Assembly (NCBI RefSeq): GCF_014844055.1
Contig: NZ_CP062167.1
Span: 945,501-1,009,500, forward strand
Length of the DNA stretch: 64,000 nucleotides
DNA from: Aureimonas sp. OT7
GTDB taxonomy: Bacteria; Pseudomonadota; Alphaproteobacteria; Rhizobiales; Rhizobiaceae
Direction: 5' to 3'
Both the position numbers and the translations under genes were made by a program. Shown one piece after another: positions 1-6,411 of this stretch (its first letter is position 1; every line of letters starts with the position of its first letter). Under the pieces are notes generated by a model. That model saw nothing but the letters and a program-made list of their open reading frames with translations, made no database searches and was not told the origin of the DNA.

Positions 1-1176
1 GGACTGCGCAACCTGGACCTCAATGTCATCCACCATGTTGGCGGGCGGAGAGGTGGGTGCTTCGGTGCCCCCGAGACCACCGGCCTCCAAGTCCACCTCC
101 CGGATGGCGTCTTCGGGGTCCACGCCCACTCGCACATCGCTCGCCTGGTTGGGGACCACCACCTCATCCAGCACAATGGGATCATCGGGCGTGCCGGCTC
201 CGGCAGGCATCGGCTCGTCTGCCAATGCGGCCCGCGCCTCTGCTTCACCCTGAGCGGCAGCCCTTGCGGCTCCCTCGGCATCACCGTTGCGTAGGGCCTT
301 GTAGACCTTAAGCCCGGCCCCGAGCGTCCCGATGATGGCGATGTCCAGCCCGATGCTTTCCAGCGCGGCTTTCATCCGGCCTTCCGCTGCGCTGTCCGTA
401 GGGTCGGCCGCGAGGTAGCGGGTGACGGGGTTGGACAGGGGGCCACTCTCGATGAGGTTGGCTAGGCGCTCCTCGTGGGGATCGAACGCAACGGCACCAA
501 CGGTGGCAGCCTTTGCAACTTCCACACCGGCCCGGCCTGCACGGGTGGCATCGAGCGAGGCATCTACAGCCTTCAGCCCTTTGCCAAACCATGGGAGTGC
601 CTTGGCGGCGGAGGTGAGCTTGCCCAGGCCATACATGCCAGCGGCGAACTGGCCAATAGACACGGAGACCCCGGCGATGATGCCTTGATCCTTGGTTGCC
701 TGAAGGCTCTTCTCGAAGTCCTGCCGCATCTGCGACTTGTCTTCGTCCTCGGGCTCATCGAAGAGGAAGTCCTTGGTCTCCAGCACGGAGTTTACGGCAC
801 CGCCAAGGAGACCCTCAGCGGCGGCATCTGCGCGGCCTACGCGGCCATCGTCTGCGGCGGCATAGTGCGCCTTCTCCTCCTCGCTCAGGTCCCCAGCGGC
901 ATTGCTGAAGTCCCGAGCGGGAGGGGTGGACGGGGTGGCGGCTTGCGGTTCAGGCTTGGCAGGCTCTTCCTTAGGGGCGGGCGAGGGGTCGGCCTTGGCT
1001 GAGACGGCCTGCATCGCTTGCTCAAGGAGCGCGGGGTCTAGAGGGGTAGCGCCGCCGGGAGGACGGGATGAGGTGAGTTGAAAGGCCTGTTCCAAAAGGT
1101 CTGCATCGAGATCATCGGCAGTCACAGGGGCACGGCGGGTGGCGGCCAGTACAGCTTCGAAATCTTCAAGGTTCAT
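1..1176 (-). CDS. N-terminal part of a very large phage virion-type protein (runs off the window)
   Basis: An uninterrupted minus-strand frame of 392 codons starts at the ATG at 1174-1176 and has no stop before the window edge. Residues 1-60 are acidic and Pro/Ala-rich. A helical Ala/Gly-rich stretch follows, then a DPHEERLANL block near residue 210 and an AADPTDSAAEGR block near 240. That arrangement resembles the N-terminal part of giant internal-virion or polyvalent proteins of podovirus-like prophages; the assignment is from memory of such proteins, not from a search. It points away from the repeat-rich gap and integrase. A weak AGGTG lies upstream of the start. The C-terminal enzymatic domains, if any, are outside the window, so no function can be assigned. 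Confidence 0.65.
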   Translation of the reverse strand, partial: MNLEDFEAVLAATRRAPVTADDLDADLLEQAFQLTSSRPPGGATPLDPALLEQAMQAVSAKADPSPAPKEEPAKPEPQAATPSTPPARDFSNAAGDLSEEEKAHYAAADDGRVGRADAAAEGLLGGAVNSVLETKDFLFDEPEDEDKSQMRQDFEKSLQATKDQGIIAGVSVSIGQFAAGMYGLGKLTSAAKALPWFGKGLKAVDASLDATRAGRAGVEVAKAATVGAVAFDPHEERLANLIESGPLSNPVTRYLAADPTDSAAEGRMKAALESIGLDIAIIGTLGAGLKVYKALRNGDAEGAARAAAQGEAEARAALADEPMPAGAGTPDDPIVLDEVVVPNQASDVRVGVDPEDAIREVDLEAGGLGGTEAPTSPPANMVDDIEVQVAQS

Positions 1177-1803
1177 GGGGTTGGCACCTAGTTCGGCTGG
1201 GTGGTTGCCCGTGGTGGGTGGCGGGCATGACGAAAAACCCGCGAGCGCACAGAATGCGGCGGGCTAGTCGTGGGCGGATATGGTGGTGACGGATGGAGGC
1301 CTTAACGGCGGCAGGCAGGTAGGGCGCGAGGAGTACCGACAAGTACGGTCATTGAGTAGCACCGCATTGATGGTATCCTTCGCACGAGGGCGTGCGTGAA
1401 ACTCGCTGTCATTGAACTGTCAGTCGGCGGAGGAGGATTTGGCGGCTTGTCATCGAGACGCCTAACTGCGTCGGCTCCTCATCGAGCTACCTAACTTCAT
1501 GCTTCCTCTCAAAGAGAAGGGAATTGACTGTCCCGTGGTCCGGGGCTGTCTTAGAGCGGCCTAACTGCAAGGTGGTGCTCATAGACAAGGATAACTTCGC
1601 TAGTCTCTCAGAGAATAGCCTAACTTTGCCCCTGCACGCCCGGAATGGCGGCCCCGGATTGCTCATTGAAGTACCTAACTGCAAGCCGCGTCCTAGCGCG
1701 AGGGGAACTGCCCGGCATCGCTGCCTTGCTCATAGAACTGCCTATCTCCTCATTGAGGAGGATAACTCGCTCATCCCAGAGGACGACCGCTCATATTCGC
1801 TTC
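1177..1803. other. 627-bp non-coding gap between virion gene and integrase, repeat-bearing
   Basis: I see no credible gene here; the short frames have no ribosome site or family resemblance. The part nearest the virion gene (about 1180-1345) is plain, apart from a CCCGC...GCGGG inverted pair around 1239-1264. From about 1449 to the end it is filled with the degenerate 21-bp repeats listed separately. It lies downstream of the integrase stop and upstream of the virion gene start, both on the minus strand, so promoters for the late genes would be expected here. Confidence 0.7.
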
Positions 1804-1823
1804 TCATAGAGCGGCCCAACTAT
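1449..1823 (-). repeat. Array of about ten degenerate 21-bp direct repeats (iteron-like)
   Basis: Read on the minus strand the units fit the consensus AGTTAGGCnnCTCTATGAG plus two leading bases. Copies, given as plus-strand starts, lie at about 1449, 1478, 1508 (poor, with an insertion), 1548, 1578, 1606, 1662, 1729, 1749 and 1803. The last overlaps the integrase stop codon. Several start-to-start distances are near 30 bp (29, 30, 40, 30, 28), about three helical turns, so many units would face the same side of the DNA. Weaker half-units (TCATTGA) occur near 1347 and 1410. All copies share one orientation, pointing toward the virion gene. Possible roles are binding sites for a phage protein or a tandem promoter array; nothing proves either. 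Confidence 0.75.
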
Positions 1824-2865
1824 CAGCTGGCCGTCTTGCCGCTCGCGCTACCAACTCCATGCCGGCCCTAAGATCGTCATGGCTCACATGCGTGTACCGC
1901 TGTGTGGTCGTCACGCTGGTGTGCCCCAAGAGGCGCTGGACCATCCGCAGGTTTCCCGTTGCCCGGACCAGCCGCGTTGCCGCAGTGTGGCGCGTGTCGT
2001 GGAACCTAAAGTCCTTCATCTTTGGCCGGACATGCCGGTTCCAAGCGGTCTGGAAACCATCCACGGTGATGGGATAGTGCTGCCCCTTCACGCGGCCATC
2101 GCGGGTGCGTTGAGCCTGGAACGTGAAGACCGCCTCGGGGTGGTTGCCTTCGAGAGACCGAAGGATCGCCTCCACCTCATCCGTCATCGGGATGGTGCGG
2201 GACCTGTCGCCTTTGCCCGTCACGCGGAACTCAGCGGCCGGGAAGTTCACATCCTTCCAGCGTAGACCCACTATCTCAGCGCGGCGGCAGCCCGTAAGCA
2301 GAGCAAACAGGACAGGCGGGCGGTAGTCGGCGGGGAGGGCCTTAAGCAACGCCTCCTCTTCCGCTTCCGTCGCCTCCCGGACACGTTCCTGAGGCTCCTT
2401 CAAGCGGTGCTTCTTCCAGTTCACGCGGGGGACCTCAAGGCCCCACACGTCAACCGCACGCCGCATCAGGGTCCGCAGCGGCTCCACCATGCTCCGGTTG
2501 ACTGTGGCAGGCTTCACGCCTTCCTTGCGGCGGATGCCGACAAGGCGGGCCACTTCGGCGTCTGTTACGGAGGAGAGGAGGCTATCCTCGCCAAGGTGGT
2601 CTAGAAGCCACGTTAGGTGCCGAAGGGTGGTTGCCGGGACCCGGTGGTACTGCCCGACCTCCGAATGAAAGCGGGACGCCGCGTCCATGACAGTGATATC
2701 GCGTTTGGGCCTTAGTGCCTGCTGCCGGACTTCGCGCCTGAGAGCCTCATCGACTGCTTGCGCCTCTCGCTTAGTCGCACAGCCAGTTGTGCCGCTATAT
2801 CGCCGTCCGCGAAACTGGAAGTCATAGACGTAGATAGCCGAGTCGGTCGGTTTGAAGACTGACAT
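1804..2865 (-). CDS. int: Tyrosine-family prophage integrase
   Basis: This 353-aa site-specific recombinase is expected to insert and excise the element at the tRNA-Ala site. It has an N-terminal arm-binding region (about 1-60), a SAM-like core-binding domain (about 60-160) and a catalytic domain with the full set of residues: Arg194 in TGCRRAE, Lys218 in TGKGD, His289-x-x-Arg292 in FHDTRH, His315 in LLGHTS and nucleophile Tyr324 in TQRYTH. I chose the ATG at 2865 because AGGAACG lies just upstream; a 30-codon in-frame extension lacks support and overlaps the upstream gene. The 5' end overlaps the excisionase-like frame by 154 nt. Its stop lies in the first repeat of the array. It looks intact, so the element may still be mobile. 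Confidence 0.95.
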   Translation of the reverse strand: MSVFKPTDSAIYVYDFQFRGRRYSGTTGCATKREAQAVDEALRREVRQQALRPKRDITVMDAASRFHSEVGQYHRVPATTLRHLTWLLDHLGEDSLLSSVTDAEVARLVGIRRKEGVKPATVNRSMVEPLRTLMRRAVDVWGLEVPRVNWKKHRLKEPQERVREATEAEEEALLKALPADYRPPVLFALLTGCRRAEIVGLRWKDVNFPAAEFRVTGKGDRSRTIPMTDEVEAILRSLEGNHPEAVFTFQAQRTRDGRVKGQHYPITVDGFQTAWNRHVRPKMKDFRFHDTRHTAATRLVRATGNLRMVQRLLGHTSVTTTQRYTHVSHDDLRAGMELVARAARRPADSWAAL

Positions 2866-3056
2866 TTTCGTTCCTGAATGAAGGCGTCTAAATCCTCCCG
2901 GGCGTAGCGGCGCGTCTCGCGGTCCCGAAGGCCGATGTTGACGTACCGAAGGCACCCGGCCCGGCTGAGGTCGCGTAGCTGTCGTGTGGAAATGGCGAGG
3001 TATTGGGCCGCGTCCTGTGGGGTGAGGAGAGCGGCGGAGAGCGTCGGTCGTTCCAT
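2712..3056 (-). CDS. Excisionase-like helix-turn-helix protein overlapping integrase
   Basis: This is a 114-aa frame. Residues 11-65 form a MerR/excisionase-type winged helix: a TPQDAAQYL helix, STRQLRDL recognition region, RYARE wing and DLDAFIQ end. Small proteins of this type immediately upstream of int act as excision directionality factors or int regulators. The domain is complete at about residue 70; the remaining 45 residues are read from a second frame inside the integrase N-terminal coding region and look overprinted rather than conserved. The gene sits 16 nt after the upstream 185-aa gene, so both belong to the operon driven from the switch near 3690. ATG 3056 is preferred over an upstream ATG at 3092. 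Confidence 0.75.
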   Translation of the reverse strand: MERPTLSAALLTPQDAAQYLAISTRQLRDLSRAGCLRYVNIGLRDRETRRYAREDLDAFIQERKCQSSNRPTRLSTSMTSSFADGDIAAQLAVRLSERRKQSMRLSGAKSGSRH

Positions 3057-3072
3057 TACGTTCAGCTCCCGC

Positions 3073-3630
3073 TCAGGCCGGTATGCGACCATCGCCAGCG
3101 TACCATGGGAAGTAGGCGCAGCCCGCAGCCATCATGGCCCGCGCTCTGGAGAACTGGCGGGTGAAAGCCATGTCCACCGCGATGCGGCGGGAGACACGCA
3201 CTTGGGCGGCGTTGACCTCGTGAGGAGCGATGGCAAAGGTCTCCGAAAGGCTGCAATCGCTAACGTCGCAAGCCCCTTGCACAAGGCATATCACCACGTC
3301 CCGCCCATCGGCGCAGGCGGCCGAATTGCTCACCTGAGCCCATGCTGTCGCAGCCAGACCACAGGCCACCTGAACTGCGGCGATGACTGAGGGGCATTCA
3401 TCGTCCAAGCCGGCGAACCCCAACGGCGTGGCAATTCCTGCGGGGGTCTGCGGGATGCCCTCCGCGTTTCGTACAATGCCGAACTTGTCGCGGGCATAGT
3501 AGGGTGCGAACCCTGGCACACCCCCACGGCGAACTTTACGGGTATAATCGAGGCCGGCAAGCGTAGGATATGTGCCAGCATTGCGGGCCTTGTGGGTGCC
3601 ATTGGTTGACACTGGGTTCCATTCGCGCAT
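3073..3630 (-). CDS. Orphan early prophage protein, 185 aa
   Basis: I do not recognise this protein. It starts at ATG 3630 behind a good AGGAGA site, directly below the operator-controlled promoter, so it is the first gene of the leftward early operon (this gene, excisionase, integrase). The N-terminal half is basic and Gly/Tyr-rich with a YARDKFG segment. The middle (about 85-125) has several cysteines (ACG, AAC, VIC, GAC, DC) around a hydrophobic stretch. The C-terminal half has Arg/Ala-rich helices. No signal peptide or clear membrane segment is evident. Its place would suit a superinfection, recombination or excision accessory factor, but that is only inference from position. Confidence 0.6.
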   Translation of the reverse strand: MREWNPVSTNGTHKARNAGTYPTLAGLDYTRKVRRGGVPGFAPYYARDKFGIVRNAEGIPQTPAGIATPLGFAGLDDECPSVIAAVQVACGLAATAWAQVSNSAACADGRDVVICLVQGACDVSDCSLSETFAIAPHEVNAAQVRVSRRIAVDMAFTRQFSRARAMMAAGCAYFPWYAGDGRIPA

Positions 3631-3649
3631 TTTGGTCTCCTGTGCGTTT

Positions 3650-3666
3650 TCGTATCAAAGTTACGA
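3650..3666. promoter_or_regulatory. Predicted repressor operator O1
   Basis: A 17-bp dyad, TCGTA-N7-TACGA, with flanking T and A runs. It overlaps the -10 region of the minus-strand promoter proposed at 3664-3692, so a bound repressor would block the early operon. An identical-architecture site lies 49 bp away (3699-3715). The divergent neighbour is the XRE repressor, the obvious ligand. Confidence 0.65.
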
Positions 3667-3692
3667 TAACGGCCAGTCTCCAAAGCGGTCAA
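3664..3692 (-). promoter_or_regulatory. Predicted early leftward promoter
   Basis: On the minus strand a TTGACC -35 (3687-3692) is separated by exactly 17 bp from a TTATCG -10 (3664-3669). Transcription would start near 3657 and run into the orphan gene, excisionase-like gene and integrase. The -10 lies inside operator O1. The -10 hexamer is weak, so strength is uncertain. Confidence 0.5.
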
Positions 3693-3698
3693 TAAAAA

Positions 3699-3715
3699 TC
3701 GTAGGATTGTTACGA
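3699..3715. promoter_or_regulatory. Predicted repressor operator O2
   Basis: A second TCGTA-N7-TACGA dyad with a different 7-bp spacer sequence (GGATTGT instead of TCAAAGT). It ends two bases before the ATG of the XRE repressor, so binding here would also occlude repressor expression: an autoregulatory arrangement as in phage immunity regions. Confidence 0.65.
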
Positions 3716-3717
3716 AA

Positions 3718-3945
3718 ATGTCTCCACTACAGTGCAGGCTCGCCCGTACCGCGCTGGGCTTCGGCGTTCGCGATTTGGCGGCGCTGGCTTCTGTGTCTCC
3801 TGATACTGTCGCACGGTTCGACCGTGGGGAAACCCTCAAGCCGGCAACCGTTGAGCGCCTGCGGGCCGTGCTTGAGGAAGCTGGCGTGGTCTTCCTTGAT
3901 GCCAGCGATGGCGAAGGCGAGGGGGTTCGCCTCCGCGCCGGGTGA
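3718..3945 (+). CDS. Small XRE-type HTH repressor (prophage switch)
   Basis: This 75-aa protein is little more than one lambda-repressor-like helix-turn-helix (residues 8-55: RTALGFGVRDLAALA, SVSPDTVARFDRG, then an ATVERLRAVLEEAGV helix) with a short acidic tail. It is divergent from the early operon and separated from it by two matching dyads, which fits a compact immunity repressor; the lack of a dimerisation/cleavage domain means no RecA-dependent induction is evident. There is no Shine-Dalgarno; the ATG follows operator O2 by 2 nt, so it may be translated from a leaderless message. Its stop abuts the stop of the convergent serine recombinase with no gap. Confidence 0.8.
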   Translation: MSPLQCRLARTALGFGVRDLAALASVSPDTVARFDRGETLKPATVERLRAVLEEAGVVFLDASDGEGEGVRLRAG

Positions 3946-4518
3946 TTACTCCATGGCCTCGCCCTTGAGGATGCGATGGACAGACCCCTTTCCGATGCCA
4001 ACCTTGATGGCAATGCTTCCCATGCTCATCCCTTCGGCCGCCAGTGCTCTCACCTCGTCCGCCTTTGCGCGGGCGGTGGGCTTCCTGCCCTTGTAGAGCC
4101 CCGCCAGCTTTGCCTTGGCGATGCCCTCCCGTTGCCGCTCCAGCATCATTTCCCGTTCGAACTGAGCGACAGAGGCGAGCACGTTGAGCATCAGCTTGCC
4201 GGTGGACGTAGCCGTGTCGAGACCACCTTCTCCGACACCAAGGGACACGATGCGCAGCGCCACGCCTTTGGCTTCAAGCCGGGCAACAAGCTCACCCATA
4301 TGCGTGACCGAGCGGGCGAGGCGGTCCAGCTTCGTGACAACCAGCGTGTCGCCTTCCCGCACGTACTCAATGGCGGCATCAAGCTCAGGCCGTGTGCCGA
4401 CCGATGAGACTTGCTCGGAGAAAACCTTCTTGCAGCCGAGGGCGGCGAGGTCGCGGACCTGAGCCTCAAGGCCGGCTTCTTGTTCGAGGGTGGAGGTGCG
4501 GGCGTAGCCGATCAACAT
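3946..4518 (-). CDS. Serine recombinase / resolvase family protein
   Basis: This 190-aa protein has an N-terminal resolvase catalytic domain (about 1-140) with the YARTST motif, where Ser9 is the expected nucleophile, and KLDRLARS near residue 70, which supplies active-site arginines. A C-terminal helix-turn-helix (about 150-190, GMSMGSIAIKVGIGKGSVHRIL) completes it, the length and layout of Tn3-type resolvases and invertases. I took ATG 4518 because the family begins at MLIGYAR; the longer frame to 4614 adds 32 unsupported residues. Upstream (4553-4670) lie five GGAACG/CGTTCC copies that could be its recombination subsites. No invertible segment or transposase is seen beside it. It could resolve phage multimers or be a cargo gene. 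Confidence 0.9.
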   Translation of the reverse strand: MLIGYARTSTLEQEAGLEAQVRDLAALGCKKVFSEQVSSVGTRPELDAAIEYVREGDTLVVTKLDRLARSVTHMGELVARLEAKGVALRIVSLGVGEGGLDTATSTGKLMLNVLASVAQFEREMMLERQREGIAKAKLAGLYKGRKPTARAKADEVRALAAEGMSMGSIAIKVGIGKGSVHRILKGEAME

Positions 4519-4552
4519 TGAAGGGGTCTCCAAGCTGGCGGCGAGCCTGCCG

Positions 4553-4670
4553 CGTTCCAATAGGGTCTTAGAGATATTGCCCCAAGCGTTCCAGAAGTCA
4601 ACACGGTATTTCAATGGAACGGATGCGGTGGCAGGGTGGAACGGTCCACATGCCCTTGCCCTATGGAACG
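4553..4670. repeat. Five GGAACG/CGTTCC motifs, partly in inverted pairs
   Basis: CGTTCC occurs at 4553 and 4587, and GGAACG at 4616, 4638 and 4665. The outer pair extends to an inverted match of CGTTCCA(A)TAGGG with CCCTATGGAACG. The cluster fills the divergent gap between the serine recombinase and the HEPN-like gene. It is the right place for a res-type site or for operators shared by both genes. Confidence 0.5.
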
Positions 4671-4675
4671 TTTGA

Positions 4676-5305
4676 ATGCATTTCGTTTTCGACCCGGCAA
4701 CCGTGGGCTACGGGCACCTGGTAAGAGTGAGGTCTAAATTGGCACAAGTTCTGAGTTACAGACTGGCGATTGCTGATCGGTACAGAAAAGCCGCAAAGCT
4801 GGTGATTGACCGCCAAGCCAGCGAGTTCGAGCACATGGAGCCTGTTGGTTTCCTGATCGCCATGGCTGCGGAGATCACCCTGAAGGCCTTTCTCTCCGAC
4901 AGGGGATGGAGCGACAAAAAGCTTAAAAAGCTAGGTCACGATTTAAGAGCAATTCTTCGCAGCGCGGTTGATGCCGGGTTGCTCCTCACGTCATCGGAGG
5001 CACGTTGCATACTCACGATGCGGGACGCGCACTTCAGCCACTTCAACCGGTATGGCCTCGATGCGGTTGACGGGCACCTCAAACTAGGTGCCGTTCAGCT
5101 ATCCAACGAACGCATGTCATTGCGGTTTGTAGGCGCACTTATAGATAGGCTAACAGGCAAGTCCGCCTCTGCCTCTCTCGCCGCTTGGCACAGCATTGAA
5201 GCCGAGAGGCTCGTTTCGCCACAGCTTCTAGAAGAGCTTGACGGTATTGTAGAGATCGAGCGCGAAGGTATACGAGCCTTGAACTCCGCGTACGAAAGGC
5301 GGTGA
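4676..5305 (+). CDS. HEPN-like protein, candidate RNase toxin/defence factor
   Basis: This 209-aa, largely helical protein is not one I can name. A segment at residues 58-100 (AAEITLKAFLSDRG ... LGHDLRAIL) has the feel of HEPN domains, in which a conserved acidic residue and an HDL helix are typical. It is followed by Arg116-Asp-Ala-His-Phe-Ser-His122, which satisfies the Rx4-6H active-site pattern of HEPN ribonucleases, with the usual polar residue after Arg. If real, it would cleave RNA, as in many toxin-antitoxin and abortive-infection systems. It is divergent from the serine recombinase; no obvious nucleotidyltransferase antitoxin partner is present. ATG 4676 follows a GGAACG that may double as a ribosome site. 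Confidence 0.5.
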   Translation: MHFVFDPATVGYGHLVRVRSKLAQVLSYRLAIADRYRKAAKLVIDRQASEFEHMEPVGFLIAMAAEITLKAFLSDRGWSDKKLKKLGHDLRAILRSAVDAGLLLTSSEARCILTMRDAHFSHFNRYGLDAVDGHLKLGAVQLSNERMSLRFVGALIDRLTGKSASASLAAWHSIEAERLVSPQLLEELDGIVEIEREGIRALNSAYERR

Positions 5306-5309
5306 GGGG

Positions 5310-5382
5310 GTACGGGGGGAATGTCGCCTCAGCCCTCTCATGGGGAGGGTCTCACGTACGGGACCCTAATTTCATTGGGGCA
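5310..5382. repeat. 73-bp direct repeat, left copy
   Basis: Differs from the right copy (5904-5976) at a single base. It contains two hairpins: CCCTC/GAGGG, and GGGTCTC-ACGTAC-GGGACCC with one G.T pair. The stop codon of the rha gene lies inside this copy. Confidence 0.9.
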
Positions 5383-5860
5383 CCGGCTCGCTCACCATCA
5401 AGCTTTGGCGCAGCAAGGCAGACCCAATGCCCTGCATCACGCCCGCCACAATCCTCGCGTAGTCGGCTTCCTCAAGGCTGAACCGCATGGGCTCCGGCTT
5501 GGGTAGGTTCCGGGGCTCGGCCTTGCGGAGAGCGTCCTGCATTTCGTTGAAGCGGTTGATGTAGGCCACCTTGAAGGCCAGCGCGTCGCGGCCCGTGAAG
5601 CCCATAACGAGGAGCGTGAAGCCATCCTTCGTCATGTCGATGGCGGGAGCGGCCCGGTAGCCGAAGCCCACTTTGACGGTGTGGGAGGAGGGACAGAACC
5701 AGTCGTCCCCATTGCGCTCTTTTCTGAGCCGAATAGCCGCGATGTCCCGCAGCACATTCTTATGCTGCTTCCCGAAGTAGTCCGCCACGTCCCGCGAGTT
5801 GGCGTAAACCTCGCCGTCACGCACACGAACTACCGGCAGGGCGGGCGTGATGTTGAGCAT
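5372..5860 (-). CDS. rha: Rha family phage regulatory protein
   Basis: This 162-aa protein has the Rha signature: VYANSRDVADYFGKQHKNVLRDI near residues 18-40, followed by a tyrosine/phenylalanine-rich segment and TKDGFTLLVMGFTG near 80-95, ending in AFKVAYINRFNEMQ. Rha proteins are known from lambdoid phages (phi-80) as regulators that interfere with phage growth when host integration factor is missing. The C-terminal 45 residues are variable. ATG 5860 begins the conserved part; a GTG at 5872 is possible and neither has a clear ribosome site. The gene is bracketed by near-identical 73-bp repeats, and the left copy supplies its stop codon, suggesting duplication or cassette exchange. Confidence 0.9.
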   Translation of the reverse strand: MLNITPALPVVRVRDGEVYANSRDVADYFGKQHKNVLRDIAAIRLRKERNGDDWFCPSSHTVKVGFGYRAAPAIDMTKDGFTLLVMGFTGRDALAFKVAYINRFNEMQDALRKAEPRNLPKPEPMRFSLEEADYARIVAGVMQGIGSALLRQSLMVSEPVPQ

Positions 5861-5903
5861 TGTGTTTGTCACTGCCCGGACTGTTTTGGCGTAAGGGGTG
5901 GGC

Positions 5904-5976
5904 GTACGGAGGGAATGTCGCCTCAGCCCTCTCATGGGGAGGGTCTCACGTACGGGACCCTAATTTCATTGGGGCA
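5904..5976. repeat. 73-bp direct repeat, right copy
   Basis: Starts 594 bp after the left copy, with a single mismatch (near 5910). It lies about 44 bp upstream of the rha start on the minus strand. A third, degraded match (TACGGGACCC, then AAT-rich sequence) is at about 6379-6398, just past the AbiTii stop codon. Confidence 0.9.
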
Positions 5977-6034
5977 GCTAGCCGACGAGTCGCGGTCCGC
6001 TATCATCCAATCAGTCATCCTGGAGGTCAGAGGA

Positions 6035-6277
6035 ATGGAGTGGTTTGCACGGCTGCTAGACGATGCCGCAATGCTGATTGCCTGGCCTCTTATGTTCCTA
6101 CTGGTCGGGGTGCTTACGGCAGCCGTTGGAAAGACGGCATGGGACCTAATGATGGACCCCCGCCGCAGCCGTTTCGCTCAAGCCGGCGCGGCCATCCTGT
6201 TGGGGGCGGGGGTCTTCGCCCTCATGAGCGGCTACTGGGTTGGACCTGGGCCGGCCGCGGAGGTTGCCTACAGGTGA
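6035..6277 (+). CDS. Small two-helix membrane protein, 80 aa
   Basis: ATG 6035 is preceded by AGAGGA at good spacing. The product has two predicted membrane helices, about residues 9-32 (MLIAWPLMFLLVGVLTAAVG) and 51-70 (AILLGAGVFALMSGYWV), joined by a short basic loop with DPRRSR, and a short polar tail. It has no homolog I recognise. The position between rha and AbiTii in the accessory end of the prophage, opposite in strand to its neighbours, suits a moron gene such as a superinfection-exclusion membrane protein, but function is unknown. The longer upstream frame overlaps rha antisense and is not credible. Confidence 0.6.
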   Translation: MEWFARLLDDAAMLIAWPLMFLLVGVLTAAVGKTAWDLMMDPRRSRFAQAGAAILLGAGVFALMSGYWVGPGPAAEVAYR

Positions 6278-6411
6278 TCGCCTTCGCAGAGCGAGAGATA
6301 ATCTTCTGCTTAGCACCATCTACTAGCAGGACGGAGGTGCGTGGAAACTCGCCGCTGCTAGAAGTAAGTGCCCGAAATACGGGACCCCAATATTCTTCGC
6401 GACGTAGCAGG

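Noticed and set aside
475..1002. Plus-strand 175-codon frame in the prophage
   Set aside because: It lies opposite the continuous virion-type frame, which has no stop across 392 codons and sensible composition.
1449..1823. CRISPR array
   Set aside because: Repeats are short, degenerate and unevenly spaced (20-67 bp), with no conserved 28-37 bp repeat and no cas genes.
4519..4614. Longer start of the serine recombinase
   Set aside because: Family members begin at MLIGYAR; the extra residues overlap the GGAACG motif cluster.
5681..6034. N-terminal extension of the 80-aa membrane protein
   Set aside because: It would be antisense to rha and cross the 73-bp repeat; ATG 6035 has a proper ribosome site.
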